Shown here one piece after another: positions 45,278 to 54,451 of a stretch of DNA of 64,000 nt. This DNA is from Solirubrobacter ginsenosidimutans (GTDB lineage: Bacteria; Actinomycetota; Thermoleophilia; Solirubrobacterales; Solirubrobacteraceae), in assembly GCF_027587205.1 (NCBI RefSeq), contig NZ_JAPDOD010000001.1, positions 124,001 through 188,000 of the forward strand, in the 5' to 3' direction. Every line of letters starts with the position of its first letter. The first letter of the stretch is position 1. The position numbers were made by a program, and so were the translations under genes. The notes under the pieces are model-generated. The model was not told the DNA's origin. It saw nothing but the letters and a program-made list of their open reading frames with translations, and did not search any database.

Positions 45278-45314
45278 CGTCGCGGACCCCAGAGACCACG
45301 ACGACCGCCGGCGC

Positions 45315-45356
45315 ACGGACGCCGAACAACACGCCTTCGTCGATAAGCAGCACTCT
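45315..45356 (+). repeat. Dispersed directional repeat, copy 16, extended form
   Basis: The core TTCGTCGATAAGCAGCACTC then T (45336-45356) is preceded by ACGGACGCCGAACAACACGC, one base different from the extension of copy 11. Confidence 0.85.
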
Positions 45357-45436
45357 TCGCTGCTACGTCGACGACTCGCTCTGGCCCTCCAGACCGCCGA
45401 AGCCTCTGGTGCCTCTCGCCCGGGTAGCGCCTTCTC

Positions 45437-45619
45437 GTGTCGCAGCTGCTCTCCAACCCGCCGCGATGGCTGCGCATAGCCGCTCTCGTAGTCATCCTCG
45501 CTGCGCCCGTGCAGTGCCTGCTCGGTGCACACTCTGTGGGCGATTGGCTGTGGGCAGGCGCGATAGCCGTCGCCGCCGTGCTTGTCGGAGCCGGGCTCAT
45601 CCTCGATCGCAAGCGCTAG
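45437..45619 (+). CDS. Small two-helix membrane protein, 60 aa
   Basis: MSQLLSNPPRWLRIAALVVI then LAAPVQCLLGAHSVGDWLWA and GAIAVAAVLVGAGLILDRKR: two clear transmembrane helices (about 12-30 and 36-55) with a basic cytoplasmic end. GTG start. Family not recognised. It is the only gene between repeat copies 16 and 17. Confidence 0.6.
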   Translation: MSQLLSNPPRWLRIAALVVILAAPVQCLLGAHSVGDWLWAGAIAVAAVLVGAGLILDRKR

Positions 45620-45680
45620 CCATCCACCCAGACTCGCGCGCGCTCTGCGTGCCTGTGAGGCCGTCGGCGAGGATGCACGA

Positions 45681-45701
45681 AGCGTCGAGAAGCGAGACTT
45701 T
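45681..45701 (+). repeat. Dispersed directional repeat, copy 17
   Basis: Reads AGCGTCGAGAAGCGAGACTT then T. It ends 5 bases before the ATG of the GNAT gene, leaving no room for a separate ribosome binding site. Confidence 0.78.
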
Positions 45702-45706
45702 GCGCG

Positions 45707-46144
45707 ATGGCGCCTGACGACAAAGGGACGACACGACTCACGGCGGCGGAGCGGGCTGTAGCCCGGGCCTTGGCCGACGAGATCAACCGCTTCAACGTCC
45801 AGACGACTGGCATCGATGATTTCGAGGAGCTGTTGGTCACCGAGACCGACGAGGACGGGGCCCTGATCGGTGGGATTTACGGTTGGACCTGGGGCAGTAC
45901 GTGCTGGATCGATGCCCTCTGGGTCCGCGAAGACACGCGCGGCCGGCGCGTCGGCAGCCGCCTGCTGCAGGGCGCGGAACGCATCGCGCTCGCCCGTGGC
46001 TGCCTCCAACTGGCGCTCGACACGCACAGCTTCCAAGCGCCTGACTTCTATACGCGAAACGGATTCGAGGTCGTAGGCGATCTCCCGGACTATCCCGTCG
46101 GCCATTCCAAGTTCCTCATGCGCAAGCGCGCCAGCGGGGGATAG
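45707..46144 (+). CDS. GNAT family N-acetyltransferase
   Basis: A 145-residue [24 protein letters not shown] (strands 3-4), then the acetyl-CoA loop [20 protein letters not shown] (R/Q-x-x-G-x-G/A form RGRRVG), [20 protein letters not shown] and [20 protein letters not shown] as the C-terminal strand with substrate loop. Small-molecule or protein acetylation; substrate unknown. It directly follows repeat copy 17. Confidence 0.9.
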   Translation: MAPDDKGTTRLTAAERAVARALADEINRFNVQTTGIDDFEELLVTETDEDGALIGGIYGWTWGSTCWIDALWVREDTRGRRVGSRLLQGAERIALARGCLQLALDTHSFQAPDFYTRNGFEVVGDLPDYPVGHSKFLMRKRASGG

Positions 46145-46431
46145 AAGGCCGGGCGCCCGACGCGCTTCCGTCGACACTAGGTTGCTGACACGGTCGTACG
46201 CACTTCATGGCGGGCATGGGGCGCGCACTTCTCTTCGAGCGCGTCCTTGGCTCCTCCCGTCGTCCATTGCGATAGCGCCGTCCGTCGCCGGCCTGGCTAT
46301 CGCGTGTGCCTCAAACGGCAGCGAACGCGGCCGTACCAGGTCGAGCGGCGGTCGTTCGAAGCTCCGTCGTCGCCCGGCCAGAAGGCCGCTGGGGCGCGGG
46401 CCTTCTGCGCAATGGATTGCAACCAGCTTCT

Positions 46432-47127
46432 CTAGTCGTCGCCGTGGTCGCGGTCGTCGGAGTGGCCGCCTCGAACGACCTTGAGGATGATCGTGATGAA
46501 GAGTTCGCGGGAATTGTCAGGGTGGACTACTTCGAGCGTGACGGTGTGGCGGCCGGGCCGCAGCGAGTGGACCACGACGCCCCATCCGTGGGCGGTGAAG
46601 GTCAGGGGGGTTCCCGCAGGCACGTGGAAGTCGTTGTCGGCGGGCAACGCGATCGTTCGTTGTGGCGAGATGAGCTCAAACCGTGGCCTGACGATGTTGA
46701 TGGGGTCGCCGTTGTCGACGGTGACGTTGAGCTCCTTCAAGGACTCCTGGCTGACGGCCCTGGCGCACGCGAGCTGCTCTCGTTCGGTCACAGGGAACGG
46801 ATCCTCGAGGTCGTCGCAGAAGGAGCCGAAGCCGACGTACAGTCGCGAGCGTGGCGTGGCCGTGCACCTCGCGATTCCGTCGTCTCCTCCGTGCCCTTGC
46901 AGCACGTCGGGCGCGAGCGTCGTGCAGGTTCCCTGGAAGGTGGCGTTGCTGCCGCTGAGCGACCGTGCCCATGCCTCGGCCTGCAATTCGCCGCCGGTGA
47001 GTCCGCCGCCGCGCGCGGGTGAGATCACGGCGCGTCCGTGGTCGTTGTGTTGGTGAGCGGCGGTGGCGGGCGCTGCGCACAGCGCGATCGCCAGGGCCGT
47101 CAGAACGGTATGACGTAGATGCCTCAT
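46432..47127 (-). CDS. Secreted beta-rich protein (paralogue of the 14148 gene)
   Basis: A 231-residue exported protein with signal peptide about 1-24 (HTVLTALAIALCAAPATAAH). The body has LNVTVDNGDPINIVRPRFEL, AGTPLTFTAHGWGVVVHSLR and PGRHTVTLEVVHPDN then a last strand; the order matches the protein at 14148-14807. Both fit a secreted immunoglobulin-like beta protein, function unknown. It precedes the small protein at 47155 on the same strand with 27 bases between, a possible operon. Confidence 0.78.
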   Translation of the reverse strand: MRHLRHTVLTALAIALCAAPATAAHQHNDHGRAVISPARGGGLTGGELQAEAWARSLSGSNATFQGTCTTLAPDVLQGHGGDDGIARCTATPRSRLYVGFGSFCDDLEDPFPVTEREQLACARAVSQESLKELNVTVDNGDPINIVRPRFELISPQRTIALPADNDFHVPAGTPLTFTAHGWGVVVHSLRPGRHTVTLEVVHPDNSRELFITIILKVVRGGHSDDRDHGDD

Positions 47128-47154
47128 GGCACCCTCCTTTGAATCGGTAGCGGA

Positions 47155-47451
47155 TCAGCGGGTGGGGCGAACGCCGGCGCGCGAGCCTGCCCAGGCGCCG
47201 CCGACGGCGAGCAGGACGATCGCGGCGGCGGCGGCGGCCCCGATGCCGGCCGAGCCCCAGTCGAGTCCTCTGTCGTTGCGGCGGATGACGGTCGGGGCGG
47301 GTGCGTGCGCTTGGGACGCTCCAGCCGCGGGCGGAGTGGGCGGTGCGGAGGTAGGGATGGTTTGCACGGGGCGCGCGCCGGCGGCTGGTGTGGCGAGGGC
47401 CGTGGCGGCGAGGGCGCCGGCAACGGCGCCCCTGAGACGGCGGGGCGGCAT
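47155..47451 (-). CDS. Small exported/membrane-anchored protein
   Basis: A 98-residue protein: signal peptide MPPRRLRGAVAGALAATALA, a Pro/Ala-rich outer segment, and one C-terminal transmembrane helix (SAGIGAAAAAAIVLLAVGGA then WAGSRAGVR). It looks like a short single-pass surface protein of the kind common beside secreted proteins in these bacteria. It diverges from the BTAD regulator, with the shared promoter at 47452-47599. Confidence 0.65.
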   Translation of the reverse strand: MPPRRLRGAVAGALAATALATPAAGARPVQTIPTSAPPTPPAAGASQAHAPAPTVIRRNDRGLDWGSAGIGAAAAAAIVLLAVGGAWAGSRAGVRPTR

Positions 47452-47599
47452 GATGGACCTCGGCTGAGGTGTGCGGGACGCCCGGGAGGCTGCCGCGGCC
47501 CGGTCGATCGCCGGTCGATTCTGGGTCAGTGGCCGGTCGATTCGCGGTGGCCGTCGCGGGAGTAGGCTCGCTCTGTCACTCCTCCGCCGTTCCTGCGGC

Positions 47600-50500
47600 A
47601 TGGACATCCGCCTTCTCGGACCGATCGAGACCAGTCTCGACAGCGGGCCCGCTGCGCTCGGGCCCAGGCAGCAGCGTGCCGTGCTGGCGATGCTCGCGTT
47701 GGAGCTCAATCGCACGGTGTCGACCGATCGGCTGATCGAGGGGTTGTGGGGCGAGCGGGCGCCTCCGAGCGCGCCCAAGCTCGTGCAGCTCTACGTGTCG
47801 CAGTTGCGCAAGCTGCTCGGCGCGGAGGCCGAGATCGTCACCCGCGGCCGCGGCTATGAGCTGCGCCTGGCGGCCGATCGCGTCGATGCCGCCCGGTTTG
47901 AGTGTCTCGTCGCTGAGGCCGCCGAGGCCAACGGCCCGGGCGCTGGGCTCGCGCGCGAGGCGCTCGCGTTGTGGCGCGGGCCGGCGCTGGCCGACGTCGC
48001 TGATGAGCCGTTCGCCGGTGCGGAGATCCGCCGGTTGGACGAGCTGCGGTTGCGCGCGACCGAGCTCGCGATCGATGGCGAGCTGGCCGCGGGCCGGCAT
48101 CGCGAGCTGATCGGCGAGCTCGAGGCGCTGGTGGCCGCGCATCCGCTCTCTGAGCCGCTGCACGGGCAGCGGATGCTGGCGCTGTATCGCTCCGGCCGCC
48201 AGGCCGAGGCGCTGGCGGCCTATCGGCACGCCCGCCGGGTTTTGGTCGACGAGATCGGCGTCGAGCCCGATCGCGAGCTGCGGCGCCTGCATGACGCGAT
48301 CTTGCGCCAGGACGCCGCGCTGGATCTGCCCGCCGCCGTGGCGCCGTCTGCCGCGGTGTCGTCTCCGGTGGTGGCCGGGGGCCGCGCGCCGCCGGTCGTG
48401 GCACGGACGCCGGGTCGGCGCGTGCTCGTTGCCGTGGCGGCGCTCGTGTTGGTCGGCGGGCTCGCGGTCTTCGCCGTCGGCCGCTGGAGCGGGCCCGAGC
48501 GGATCGCGTCGATCGACGAGAATGCGGTCGGCGTGATCGACCCGGGATCGGGGCAGATCACGGCGCAGTATCCGGTCGGGCGGGGAGCAAGCGCGCTCGC
48601 CGTCGGCGGCGGGTCGGTCTGGGTTGCCAACGCGGGCGACGGCACCGTGTCGCGGATCGAGCCCGGGCGCGATCAGATCGTGACGATCCCCGTCGGCGAG
48701 GGCCCGTCGGATCTTGCGTTCGCGGCCGGATCGCTGTGGGTCACCGATCGAGGCGGCGCGGTGTGGCAGATCAGCCCCGCGGTCAATCGGGTCGTGCGCA
48801 GGATCGCCGCGGGCAACGCCCCGCGTGGCATCGTCGCCGGGTTCGGGGCCCTGTGGGTGGCCTCCGAGGCAGACCGCACTGTGACCCGGATCGACCTGGA
48901 GCGCGGAGCGGTGACGCGCGAGATCGATCTGGGCGCGAACCCCACGGCGCTCGCTGTCGGCGAGGGTGCCGTGTGGGTCACGAGCGAGGAGGGCGCGACC
49001 GTGTTTCGGATCGAGCCGCGCTCGGGCGACGTGGTGAAGACGATCGCCGTCGGCAACGGCCCGGTCGACGTGGCGGTTGCAGGCGGGGCGGCGTGGACCG
49101 CGAACCGCCAGGACGCGACCGTCTCGCGCGTCGACGCTGCGACCGACGCGGTCACCGACATCGTCAAGGTGCCACGCGATCCGAGCGCGATCGCAGCCGG
49201 CGACGGCGGGGTGTGGGTTACGAGCTCGACCGATGGGACCGTCTCGCGGATCGACCCCGTGACGCGGCGGACAGCCGAGCCGATCGCGGTGAAGAGCAGT
49301 CCGATCGCGATCGCCGTCGCCGACGGCAAGGTGTGGACGGCGGCGCTCGCGGCGCCGGCGACCCACCGCGGCGGAACACTGCGGGTGGAGGCGAACCCGC
49401 TCGACTACGACCGCCTCGAGCCCGCCAGCTACGGCGACCTCACAGCCGACGCACTGCTCTCGCTCGCCTACGACGGCCTCGTTGCCTACCGGCGCGCCGG
49501 CGGCGCGATGTTCGGCCCGCTCGTCGGTGCTCTCGCCACCGACGTCCCGCCCCCGAGCCCTGATGGGCGAACCTACGTCTTCAAGCTGCGACCGAAGCTG
49601 CGCTACTCCGACGGCTCGCCCGTCCGCCCGGAGGACTTCCGCGCCTCGCTCGAAGCCCTCTTCCGCCGCGATCCCGGGCTCGGGTCGTACTACCAGGGGA
49701 TCGTGGGCGGGCAACGGTGCGCGAGACGGCCCGCGAGATGCGACCTGTCCGCCGGGATCGTGGCCGACGCGCGCCGGCGCACCATCACAATTCACCTGAC
49801 GCGACCCGACGGTGAGTTCCTCCACGGGCTTGCGTACTCGCTTGCGGTCGTCGCGCCGGCCGCGCAGCCCTTCGGCCGCGCGCAGCCTCCGGGAACCGGG
49901 CCCTACCGGATCGTCAGCTACGACCGAAAGCGCGGCGCGCGGCTCGTCCGCAACCCGCATTTCGGTGCGTCGTCGCCGGGTGCGCGCCCCGACGGCTTCG
50001 CCGACGAGATCGTCGTCCGCGTCAACCCTCACCGCGACGCCGAAGTCGCCGCCGTCCAGCGCGGAGAAGCCGACGTCGTGCCCGTCGTCGGGCCGTTCGG
50101 CGGTGCTGTGCACGCCAGCCTGCCGGCGCTCGCGACCCGCAACGCGGGACAGCTCCACACCACTGCCATGCCCGAACTGGACTACATGTTCCTCAACGTG
50201 CGCACGCCCCCGTTCGACGACCCGCGCGTCCGGCGCGCGCTCAACTACGCCGTCGACCGGCACGCGATCACCACGCTCGCCGGCGGGCCCGACCTCGCCC
50301 AACCCACCTGCCAGTTGCTGCCGCCCGGCTTCCCGAACTACCGACCGTCGTGTCCATACACGCTGCACCCGAGCCCCGGCGGCGGCTGGAGCGCGCCCGA
50401 CCTCGAACGAGCGCGGCACCTGATCGAGCAGTCTCAGACCAAGGGCACGAAGGTCACGGTCTGGATCAACCGCGAAAAGCGCGACATAGCCCGCTACTTC

Positions 50501-50935
50501 GTCTCGCTCCTGCGCGAACTCGGCTACCACAGCTCACTGCGCGTCTTCGGTGACTACCAGACCTACCGCAACGCGATGGCCCGTTCGCGCACGCCGCCGC
50601 AGATGGGCATCGACGGCTGGGCCGCTGACTCCTCAGCTCCATCGAACTTCGTGCCACCGTTCCGGTGCGCAGCGATCGCCCCCCGGTCGCCCGGCAACGA
50701 AAACCTGGCCCGATTCTGCGACCGCCGCCTCGAGTCGCGGATCGAGGCGGCGCTGGCCGCTCCCGGCCCGCGCGCCGACGCGCTCTGGAGGGGTGTATAC
50801 CGCGACCTTGAGGCCGCGGCGCCCGCCATCCCGCTCGTCAATCGCCGCGCCATCACCTTGGTCTCAAAGCGCGTCGGCAACTACCAGCATCACCCCGTCT
50901 GGACGACGCTCCTCGAGCAGCTCTGGATCCGCTAA
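47600..50935 (+). CDS. BTAD regulator fused to propeller and solute-binding domain
   Basis: An 1111-residue single-pass membrane protein. An OmpR-like winged helix (about 1-90) and a BTAD helical repeat (about 95-240) face the cytoplasm. One transmembrane helix (274-294, VLVAVAALVLVGGLAVFAVG) follows. Outside are a YVTN-type beta-propeller (about 305-590, repeats of VWVxxxxDGTVSRI) and a family 5 solute-binding protein domain (about 605-1111: GTLRVEANPLDYDRLEPASY, LSDGSPVRPEDF-like, DPRVRRALNYAVDRHAI). The binding domain would sense a peptide or sugar outside and change DNA binding inside. ATG 47600 is set by the domain start. Confidence 0.92.
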   Translation: MDIRLLGPIETSLDSGPAALGPRQQRAVLAMLALELNRTVSTDRLIEGLWGERAPPSAPKLVQLYVSQLRKLLGAEAEIVTRGRGYELRLAADRVDAARFECLVAEAAEANGPGAGLAREALALWRGPALADVADEPFAGAEIRRLDELRLRATELAIDGELAAGRHRELIGELEALVAAHPLSEPLHGQRMLALYRSGRQAEALAAYRHARRVLVDEIGVEPDRELRRLHDAILRQDAALDLPAAVAPSAAVSSPVVAGGRAPPVVARTPGRRVLVAVAALVLVGGLAVFAVGRWSGPERIASIDENAVGVIDPGSGQITAQYPVGRGASALAVGGGSVWVANAGDGTVSRIEPGRDQIVTIPVGEGPSDLAFAAGSLWVTDRGGAVWQISPAVNRVVRRIAAGNAPRGIVAGFGALWVASEADRTVTRIDLERGAVTREIDLGANPTALAVGEGAVWVTSEEGATVFRIEPRSGDVVKTIAVGNGPVDVAVAGGAAWTANRQDATVSRVDAATDAVTDIVKVPRDPSAIAAGDGGVWVTSSTDGTVSRIDPVTRRTAEPIAVKSSPIAIAVADGKVWTAALAAPATHRGGTLRVEANPLDYDRLEPASYGDLTADALLSLAYDGLVAYRRAGGAMFGPLVGALATDVPPPSPDGRTYVFKLRPKLRYSDGSPVRPEDFRASLEALFRRDPGLGSYYQGIVGGQRCARRPARCDLSAGIVADARRRTITIHLTRPDGEFLHGLAYSLAVVAPAAQPFGRAQPPGTGPYRIVSYDRKRGARLVRNPHFGASSPGARPDGFADEIVVRVNPHRDAEVAAVQRGEADVVPVVGPFGGAVHASLPALATRNAGQLHTTAMPELDYMFLNVRTPPFDDPRVRRALNYAVDRHAITTLAGGPDLAQPTCQLLPPGFPNYRPSCPYTLHPSPGGGWSAPDLERARHLIEQSQTKGTKVTVWINREKRDIARYFVSLLRELGYHSSLRVFGDYQTYRNAMARSRTPPQMGIDGWAADSSAPSNFVPPFRCAAIAPRSPGNENLARFCDRRLESRIEAALAAPGPRADALWRGVYRDLEAAAPAIPLVNRRAITLVSKRVGNYQHHPVWTTLLEQLWIR

Positions 50936-50983
50936 CGCGCATCACGGTCGGCCCCCTCTCTAGCCGCCCGGATGGATGCACCA

Positions 50984-51019
50984 GCGCGCTTCTCCTTCCG
51001 CCTGAACGGAGCAGCGCGC
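50984..51019. repeat. REP-like palindrome
   Basis: GCGCGCTTCTCC at 50984-50995 pairs with GGAGCAGCGCGC at 51008-51019 (one mismatch) around a 12-base loop. The arm CGCTTCTCC is the sequence found beside IS110 copy 1, so this may be an unoccupied version of the insertion target. It also lies beyond the stop of the BTAD gene and could act as a terminator. Confidence 0.6.
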
Positions 51020-51041
51020 CGATGGGCGCTGGCCGTCTCTA

Positions 51042-51063
51042 GGTCGTCGAGGAGCAGCACAAT
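51042..51063 (+). repeat. Dispersed directional repeat, copy 18
   Basis: Reads GGTCGTCGAGGAGCAGCACA then AT. It lies between convergent genes, 46 bases beyond the stop of the membrane protein at 51110. Confidence 0.72.
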
Positions 51064-51109
51064 CGAGACGACGCCGACTGCGTAAGCGCCGCCGATCGTG
51101 GGTTAGGCG

Positions 51110-51457
51110 CTAGGCCGCAAACACGTAGAGGTACGCGTAGATGAGCAATGCTGCGTAGAGGGCCAAGCCGATACCGAACGCCGTGGCGATCGACGCGACT
51201 GCCAGCGACGCCGCGCGGTCTCGCGAGCCGCCGGACCGCCGGCAGTGACGAAACGCCAAGCCGGCCGTCGTCACGGCTCCCGCCATGATCGAGGGTGCCG
51301 CGGTGAAGACGAGAAGCACGTCATCGAACGCGCCCGCGCTCCAGGATGCGAGGACCGCGAACACAAGCAGCCCGCCTAGCGGAAAGCAGCCGTAGAGCAA
51401 CCACGTTTTCGGGCGCTGCCCTCGCAAGGAGCGTGGGGTGTCTGACCTGCCGTCCAC
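51110..51457 (-). CDS. Small polytopic membrane protein
   Basis: A 115-residue protein with three hydrophobic helices (about 20-40, 47-66 and 87-112: TWLLYGCFPLGGLLVFAVLA, VLLVFTAAPSIMAGAVTTAG, AFGIGLALYAALLIYAYLYV). No family recognised. It is the only gene between repeat copies 18 and 19. Confidence 0.7.
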   Translation of the reverse strand: MDGRSDTPRSLRGQRPKTWLLYGCFPLGGLLVFAVLASWSAGAFDDVLLVFTAAPSIMAGAVTTAGLAFRHCRRSGGSRDRAASLAVASIATAFGIGLALYAALLIYAYLYVFAA

Positions 51458-51588
51458 TCGACGAACCTATCGCGCACACCCCAGTCCGGAGCAGCCGCGG
51501 CCGTGCCGCTGCGTGTCATCGAGAGGGCAGCAATCCGCGTGCCGATTGGCGCCGCCGCGTTGACACGGAGTCCCTGCAAAGTGCTGGA

Positions 51589-51609
51589 GGCGTCGACAAG
51601 CAGCACTCT
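51589..51609 (+). repeat. Dispersed directional repeat, copy 19
   Basis: Reads GGCGTCGACAAGCAGCACTC then T. It lies 26 bases beyond the end of the abortive-infection pseudogene. Confidence 0.8.
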
Positions 51610-51634
51610 CGACACCGCCGCCTGCGAGTGGGCT

Positions 51635-52487
51635 TTACGCCTCTCCGGACCCGTCGCGCTTACGCTCGTGCCACGTCTCGAGCACGAACTCGACGATGGC
51701 GCGAGCTGAGTTCGCGGCAAGGCGCGCGTGACGGGCAAGTGCCGGCGAACACGCGGTCCGACCGTGACCGAGCCCAAGTTCGTTACGCAGCTCCGCCAAG
51801 CCTTGAACTGCCGTGGCGAGATTCTGGAGACGCGATGTGCGGCGGCCGAGCCCTTCGCGCTAGCTGGCACCGCTTCGCGGCTGAGCCGCAGCTCTCTGGC
51901 AACTAGCTTGTAGAGATCGGTCAACCCAGCTGCTCGCGGGTACTCGACGCCGTTGTCGTCGAGCACGAACTTGAAGCTGCTCTCTAACCAGTTCTTTGGC
52001 CGAGCCCATAGCTGCCGCCGGGTCCGCAGCGATCCCTGCTTCGATGCGCCGAGGGGCTCCATCAACACGCGCGGCTCACTCAGCCGGTCAAACTTCTCCA
52101 CGGCGAGCGTTGGCGCGGTCGCGCCGAGCACCAGGTTGCCGTCGTCATCGACGGGAGCGCCGTCGCGTTGCAGTGCTCGCACCAGCGCGCGCGCATCATC
52201 AAGCAGTGGGTCGTCGTTCGGATCCGGGGTCGGACCGAACCAGCTGCTCGCGCTCCGGCGTCCCCAATCATCGACGGCGACCAGTAGACAGATACTCCCG
52301 GATCCGAGAGGTCGAGGCCTGCCTCTGCGGCTTCGCAGACCGAGCGACGGGCGCGCCCCTCGGTCGCTCGGAAGCCCGGCGGAAGCACAAAACCGTGGGC
52401 TTCGTAGACGTCCTCGATGGTCCGGACGGTGCCGAGAGACGTCGCCATATCGGCGAACTTCTGCTGCGATCGGCGAGAAAGCTGCAC
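51635..52487 (-). pseudogene. Abortive-infection family protein, frameshifted
   Basis: On the minus strand the order is: MQLSRRSQQKFADMATSLGT (52487 start), then in another frame DDARALVRALQRDGAPVDDD, then ATAPTLAVEKFDRLSEPRVL, FKFVLDDNGVEYPRAAGLTD and LYKLVARELRLSREAVPASA KGS, and finally the C-terminal FVLETWHERKRDG in a third frame. This is the layout of abortive-infection (Abi) C-terminal family proteins, which act in phage defence. At least three frameshifts make it non-functional. It is bracketed by repeat copies at 51589 and 52573. Confidence 0.72.
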
Positions 52488-52572
52488 GCCGTCAGCCTAG
52501 GGTTGTTCAGACCCCCCGTCGACCACCGTCGCGCGTCGCAGCAGCGCCATTGATGCCGGCCATCGCGTCCAG

Positions 52573-52593
52573 ATCGTCGAGAAGCGGCACGTC
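52573..52593 (+). repeat. Dispersed directional repeat, copy 20
   Basis: Reads ATCGTCGAGAAGCGGCACGT then C; the last bases differ. It lies 86 bases upstream of the start of the abortive-infection pseudogene. Confidence 0.7.
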
Positions 52594-52659
52594 CTCAAGC
52601 GGTTGGGTCGCCGACCCCGGGTCGGGCGCCAGCGAAGGCTTCGCGGCCAGGGTTGACCG

Positions 52660-52985
52660 CGGCAGGCCGTCGTTCGCCGCCCCCGGACCTGCATCGGGCA
52701 GGACGCGCCCGCCGAGCCCGACCTAGTGACCTCGGCGCTCATCGTCGCGCTCGCCTCCTCGGGCTCCCCTACTGGCTCGAGCTCGCGGCGCTGCGCCGAC
52801 TCCCGGAGGCGGTGTTCGGCGTGCTGATGTCGCTCGACCCGGCGGTCGCCGCGCTGGCCGGCTTTCTCATGCTCGACCAGAACCTCGGTGCGCACGAGCT
52901 GCTCGCGATCGCGATTTTGATGGTGGCCAGCCGCGGGGCCGGCAGCCTCAGCCACCGACAACGATCTCGCCAGTCCGTGCGCAAG
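52660..52985 (+). pseudogene. EamA-family exporter C-terminal remnant
   Basis: SALIVALASS, then in the next frame GLPYWLELAALRRLPEAVFG then VLMSLDPAVAALAGFLMLDQ and NLGAHELLAIAILMVASRGA are the last helices of an RhtA-like EamA transporter (PYWLE-x-ALR-LP...VLMSLxPAVAALAGF). Everything before the last three helices is gone, and the join is frameshifted. Confidence 0.72.
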
Positions 52986-53054
52986 TGTCCAACCTCGGCG
53001 CGTCGTGAGGGGTCTTCGTTCTCGACAACCCCCACCACCCACGGAAGGACCGAC

Positions 53055-53381
53055 ATGGCGTTCGGACAGACACAGACGAAGAACCTGGAGATCAAGTTCG
53101 TCAATAAGACGGACCTGACGCTCTTCATCCCCGAGACGGGGCACCGGGTGAAGAACCCAGGTGCCCTCGAAGGGTGGAACGACATGACGCTCGGCGGCAG
53201 CATCACGAACCTGAAGCCCGGGCAGTCGCGCAGCGTCGTACAGACGGTGAGCGTCAAGCAGGACGACGACATCGAGATGGAAATCCACTACAGCGCGCCG
53301 AGCGGGCGCGACTTCACGCAGCTCTTCAGCGGCCTGAACACCAACGACAAGCTCGCGGTGCTCTCGCTCACCCACCACTAG
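53055..53381 (+). CDS. Hypothetical beta-rich protein, 108 aa
   Basis: MAFGQTQTKNLEIKFVNKTD then LTLFIPETGHRVKNPGALEG and further strands. ATG 53055 is chosen for GGAAGGA upstream. Alternating hydrophobic strands with few helices suggest a small beta-sandwich; no signal peptide. Distantly reminiscent of aegerolysin-type or inclusion-body proteins, but no motif supports it. Confidence 0.6.
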   Translation: MAFGQTQTKNLEIKFVNKTDLTLFIPETGHRVKNPGALEGWNDMTLGGSITNLKPGQSRSVVQTVSVKQDDDIEMEIHYSAPSGRDFTQLFSGLNTNDKLAVLSLTHH

Positions 53382-53385
53382 GCCG

Positions 53386-53700
53386 TCAGCCGAGCGCGTA
53401 GCGGAGCCAGTGCGGTGAGACGGCCTCGAGCCGCCAGCCCCTGGCCCGCGACGCGTCGGCGACGAGCTTCCAGCGCAGCGCGAACTCGCGCTGGCGGTGG
53501 AACGAGCCGTGGAGAGCGAACGCGGCCGGTCCCGGGCGTAGGCGGCGCGAGCTTGGCCCGAAGCGGTAGGTGCAGCACGAGCGTGGTACCGCGCAGTCGC
53601 AGTGGAGTCGCGTCAAGCTCCGCAACGGCGCGCAGGACGACGTGGTCGGAGCCCGCGTCGAGCGGCGCCGGGTCGCCGAAGATCGCGCAATCGTCGAGGA
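53386..53700 (-). pseudogene. Decayed hypothetical gene
   Basis: Two in-order halves in different frames: IFGDPAPLDAGSDHVVLRAV with LDATPLRLRGTTLVLHLPLR, then GPAAFALHGSFHRQREFALR with WKLVADASRARGWRLEAVSP HWLRYALG. Each half looks coding, together they would make one protein of about 105 residues. Family unknown. Repeat copy 21 overlaps its presumed start. Confidence 0.4.
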
Positions 53701-53710
53701 GCAGCACTGC
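53690..53710 (+). repeat. Dispersed directional repeat, copy 21
   Basis: Reads ATCGTCGAGGAGCAGCACTG then C. It overlaps the upstream end of the decayed gene at 53386. Confidence 0.7.
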
Positions 53711-53795
53711 CGACGAAGTCGAACAACGCCTGCGGCAACTCCCAGCTGAGATTGGCGTCGTGGTCGCGCAACCGTTCGACGGCGCCGATCGGGCG

Positions 53796-54034
53796 TCAGC
53801 GTCGGATGTTCCTTCGACGGCGTCGCAGTGCCCGGGCGATCAGCCACACGGTCACGAACACGAAGGTCCCAGCGCCGGCCCAGAACATGCGCGCGTAGTT
53901 CGCAGCCGCCGTGTCGGATGGGCAATCGCCGGAGTCGCAGAGCGCCGTGCCGATCGAGCCGAGCATTCCTACGGCGCACGCCGCGGCGCCAGAAGGAGCA
54001 CGTAGCCCCAGATCAGCACGCGGACGGTGCGCAT
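53796..54034 (-). pseudogene. Small membrane protein with a frameshift
   Basis: MRTVRVLIWGYVLLLAP (ATG 54034) breaks off at a stop; the next frame gives GMLGSIGTALCDSGDCPSDT, AAANYARMFWAGAGTFVFVT and VWLIARALRRRRRNIRR, an otherwise sensible two-helix protein. One lost or gained base near 53985 would restore it. A shorter protein from the internal ATG at 53966 could still be made. Confidence 0.5.
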
Positions 54035-54226
54035 CGCTGTTGCATCGGCAGAATCGGTGGCGATCTCAAGTGTGCTGACGTCGTCCGTTCGCATCCCGCA
54101 TCCGTCGATTGGGGCACTCTTGCGGGCTTCTCGGCTTTAGGCGCCCTTCGAGTGATGTCCCGGCGTCGAGTCTGAATTGACGCTCGGCGCCAAAGGGCAG
54201 AGAATCGACTCGACAAAGGAGGTTCT

Positions 54227-54451
54227 ATGGCGAGGAAGATGGCTGACTGCCGTCGCTGGCCGAGCGACACCAACTGCTCGCTCACCATCATCGGTGAAGA
54301 GGAGGAAGTCATTCGCGCCGCCGCCGAGCACGCCGCCTCAGTGCACGGACACGAGGACACGCCGGAGCTACGCGAACAGATGCGCGAGTTCCTCGAGCCG
54401 GCGGATGCCTATTCGAACGAGCCGCGCGCGCAGGAACCGCTGCCCGGCTAG
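54227..54451 (+). CDS. DUF1059 family protein
   Basis: A 74-residue protein: MARKMADCRRWPSDTNCSLT then IIGEEEEVIRAAAEHAASVH GHEDTPELREQM. It has the DUF1059 pattern (two Cys, then E-E-V...H-A...HGH). AAAGGAGG lies about 5 bases before the ATG. Function unknown; the fold is a small alpha/beta stress-associated type. Confidence 0.92.
   Translation: MARKMADCRRWPSDTNCSLTIIGEEEEVIRAAAEHAASVHGHEDTPELREQMREFLEPADAYSNEPRAQEPLPG

Noticed and set aside
46145..46431. A further repeat copy near 46165 (CCGTCGACACTAGGTTG)
   Set aside because: Only the CGTCGA part fits; the CACTTT half is absent.
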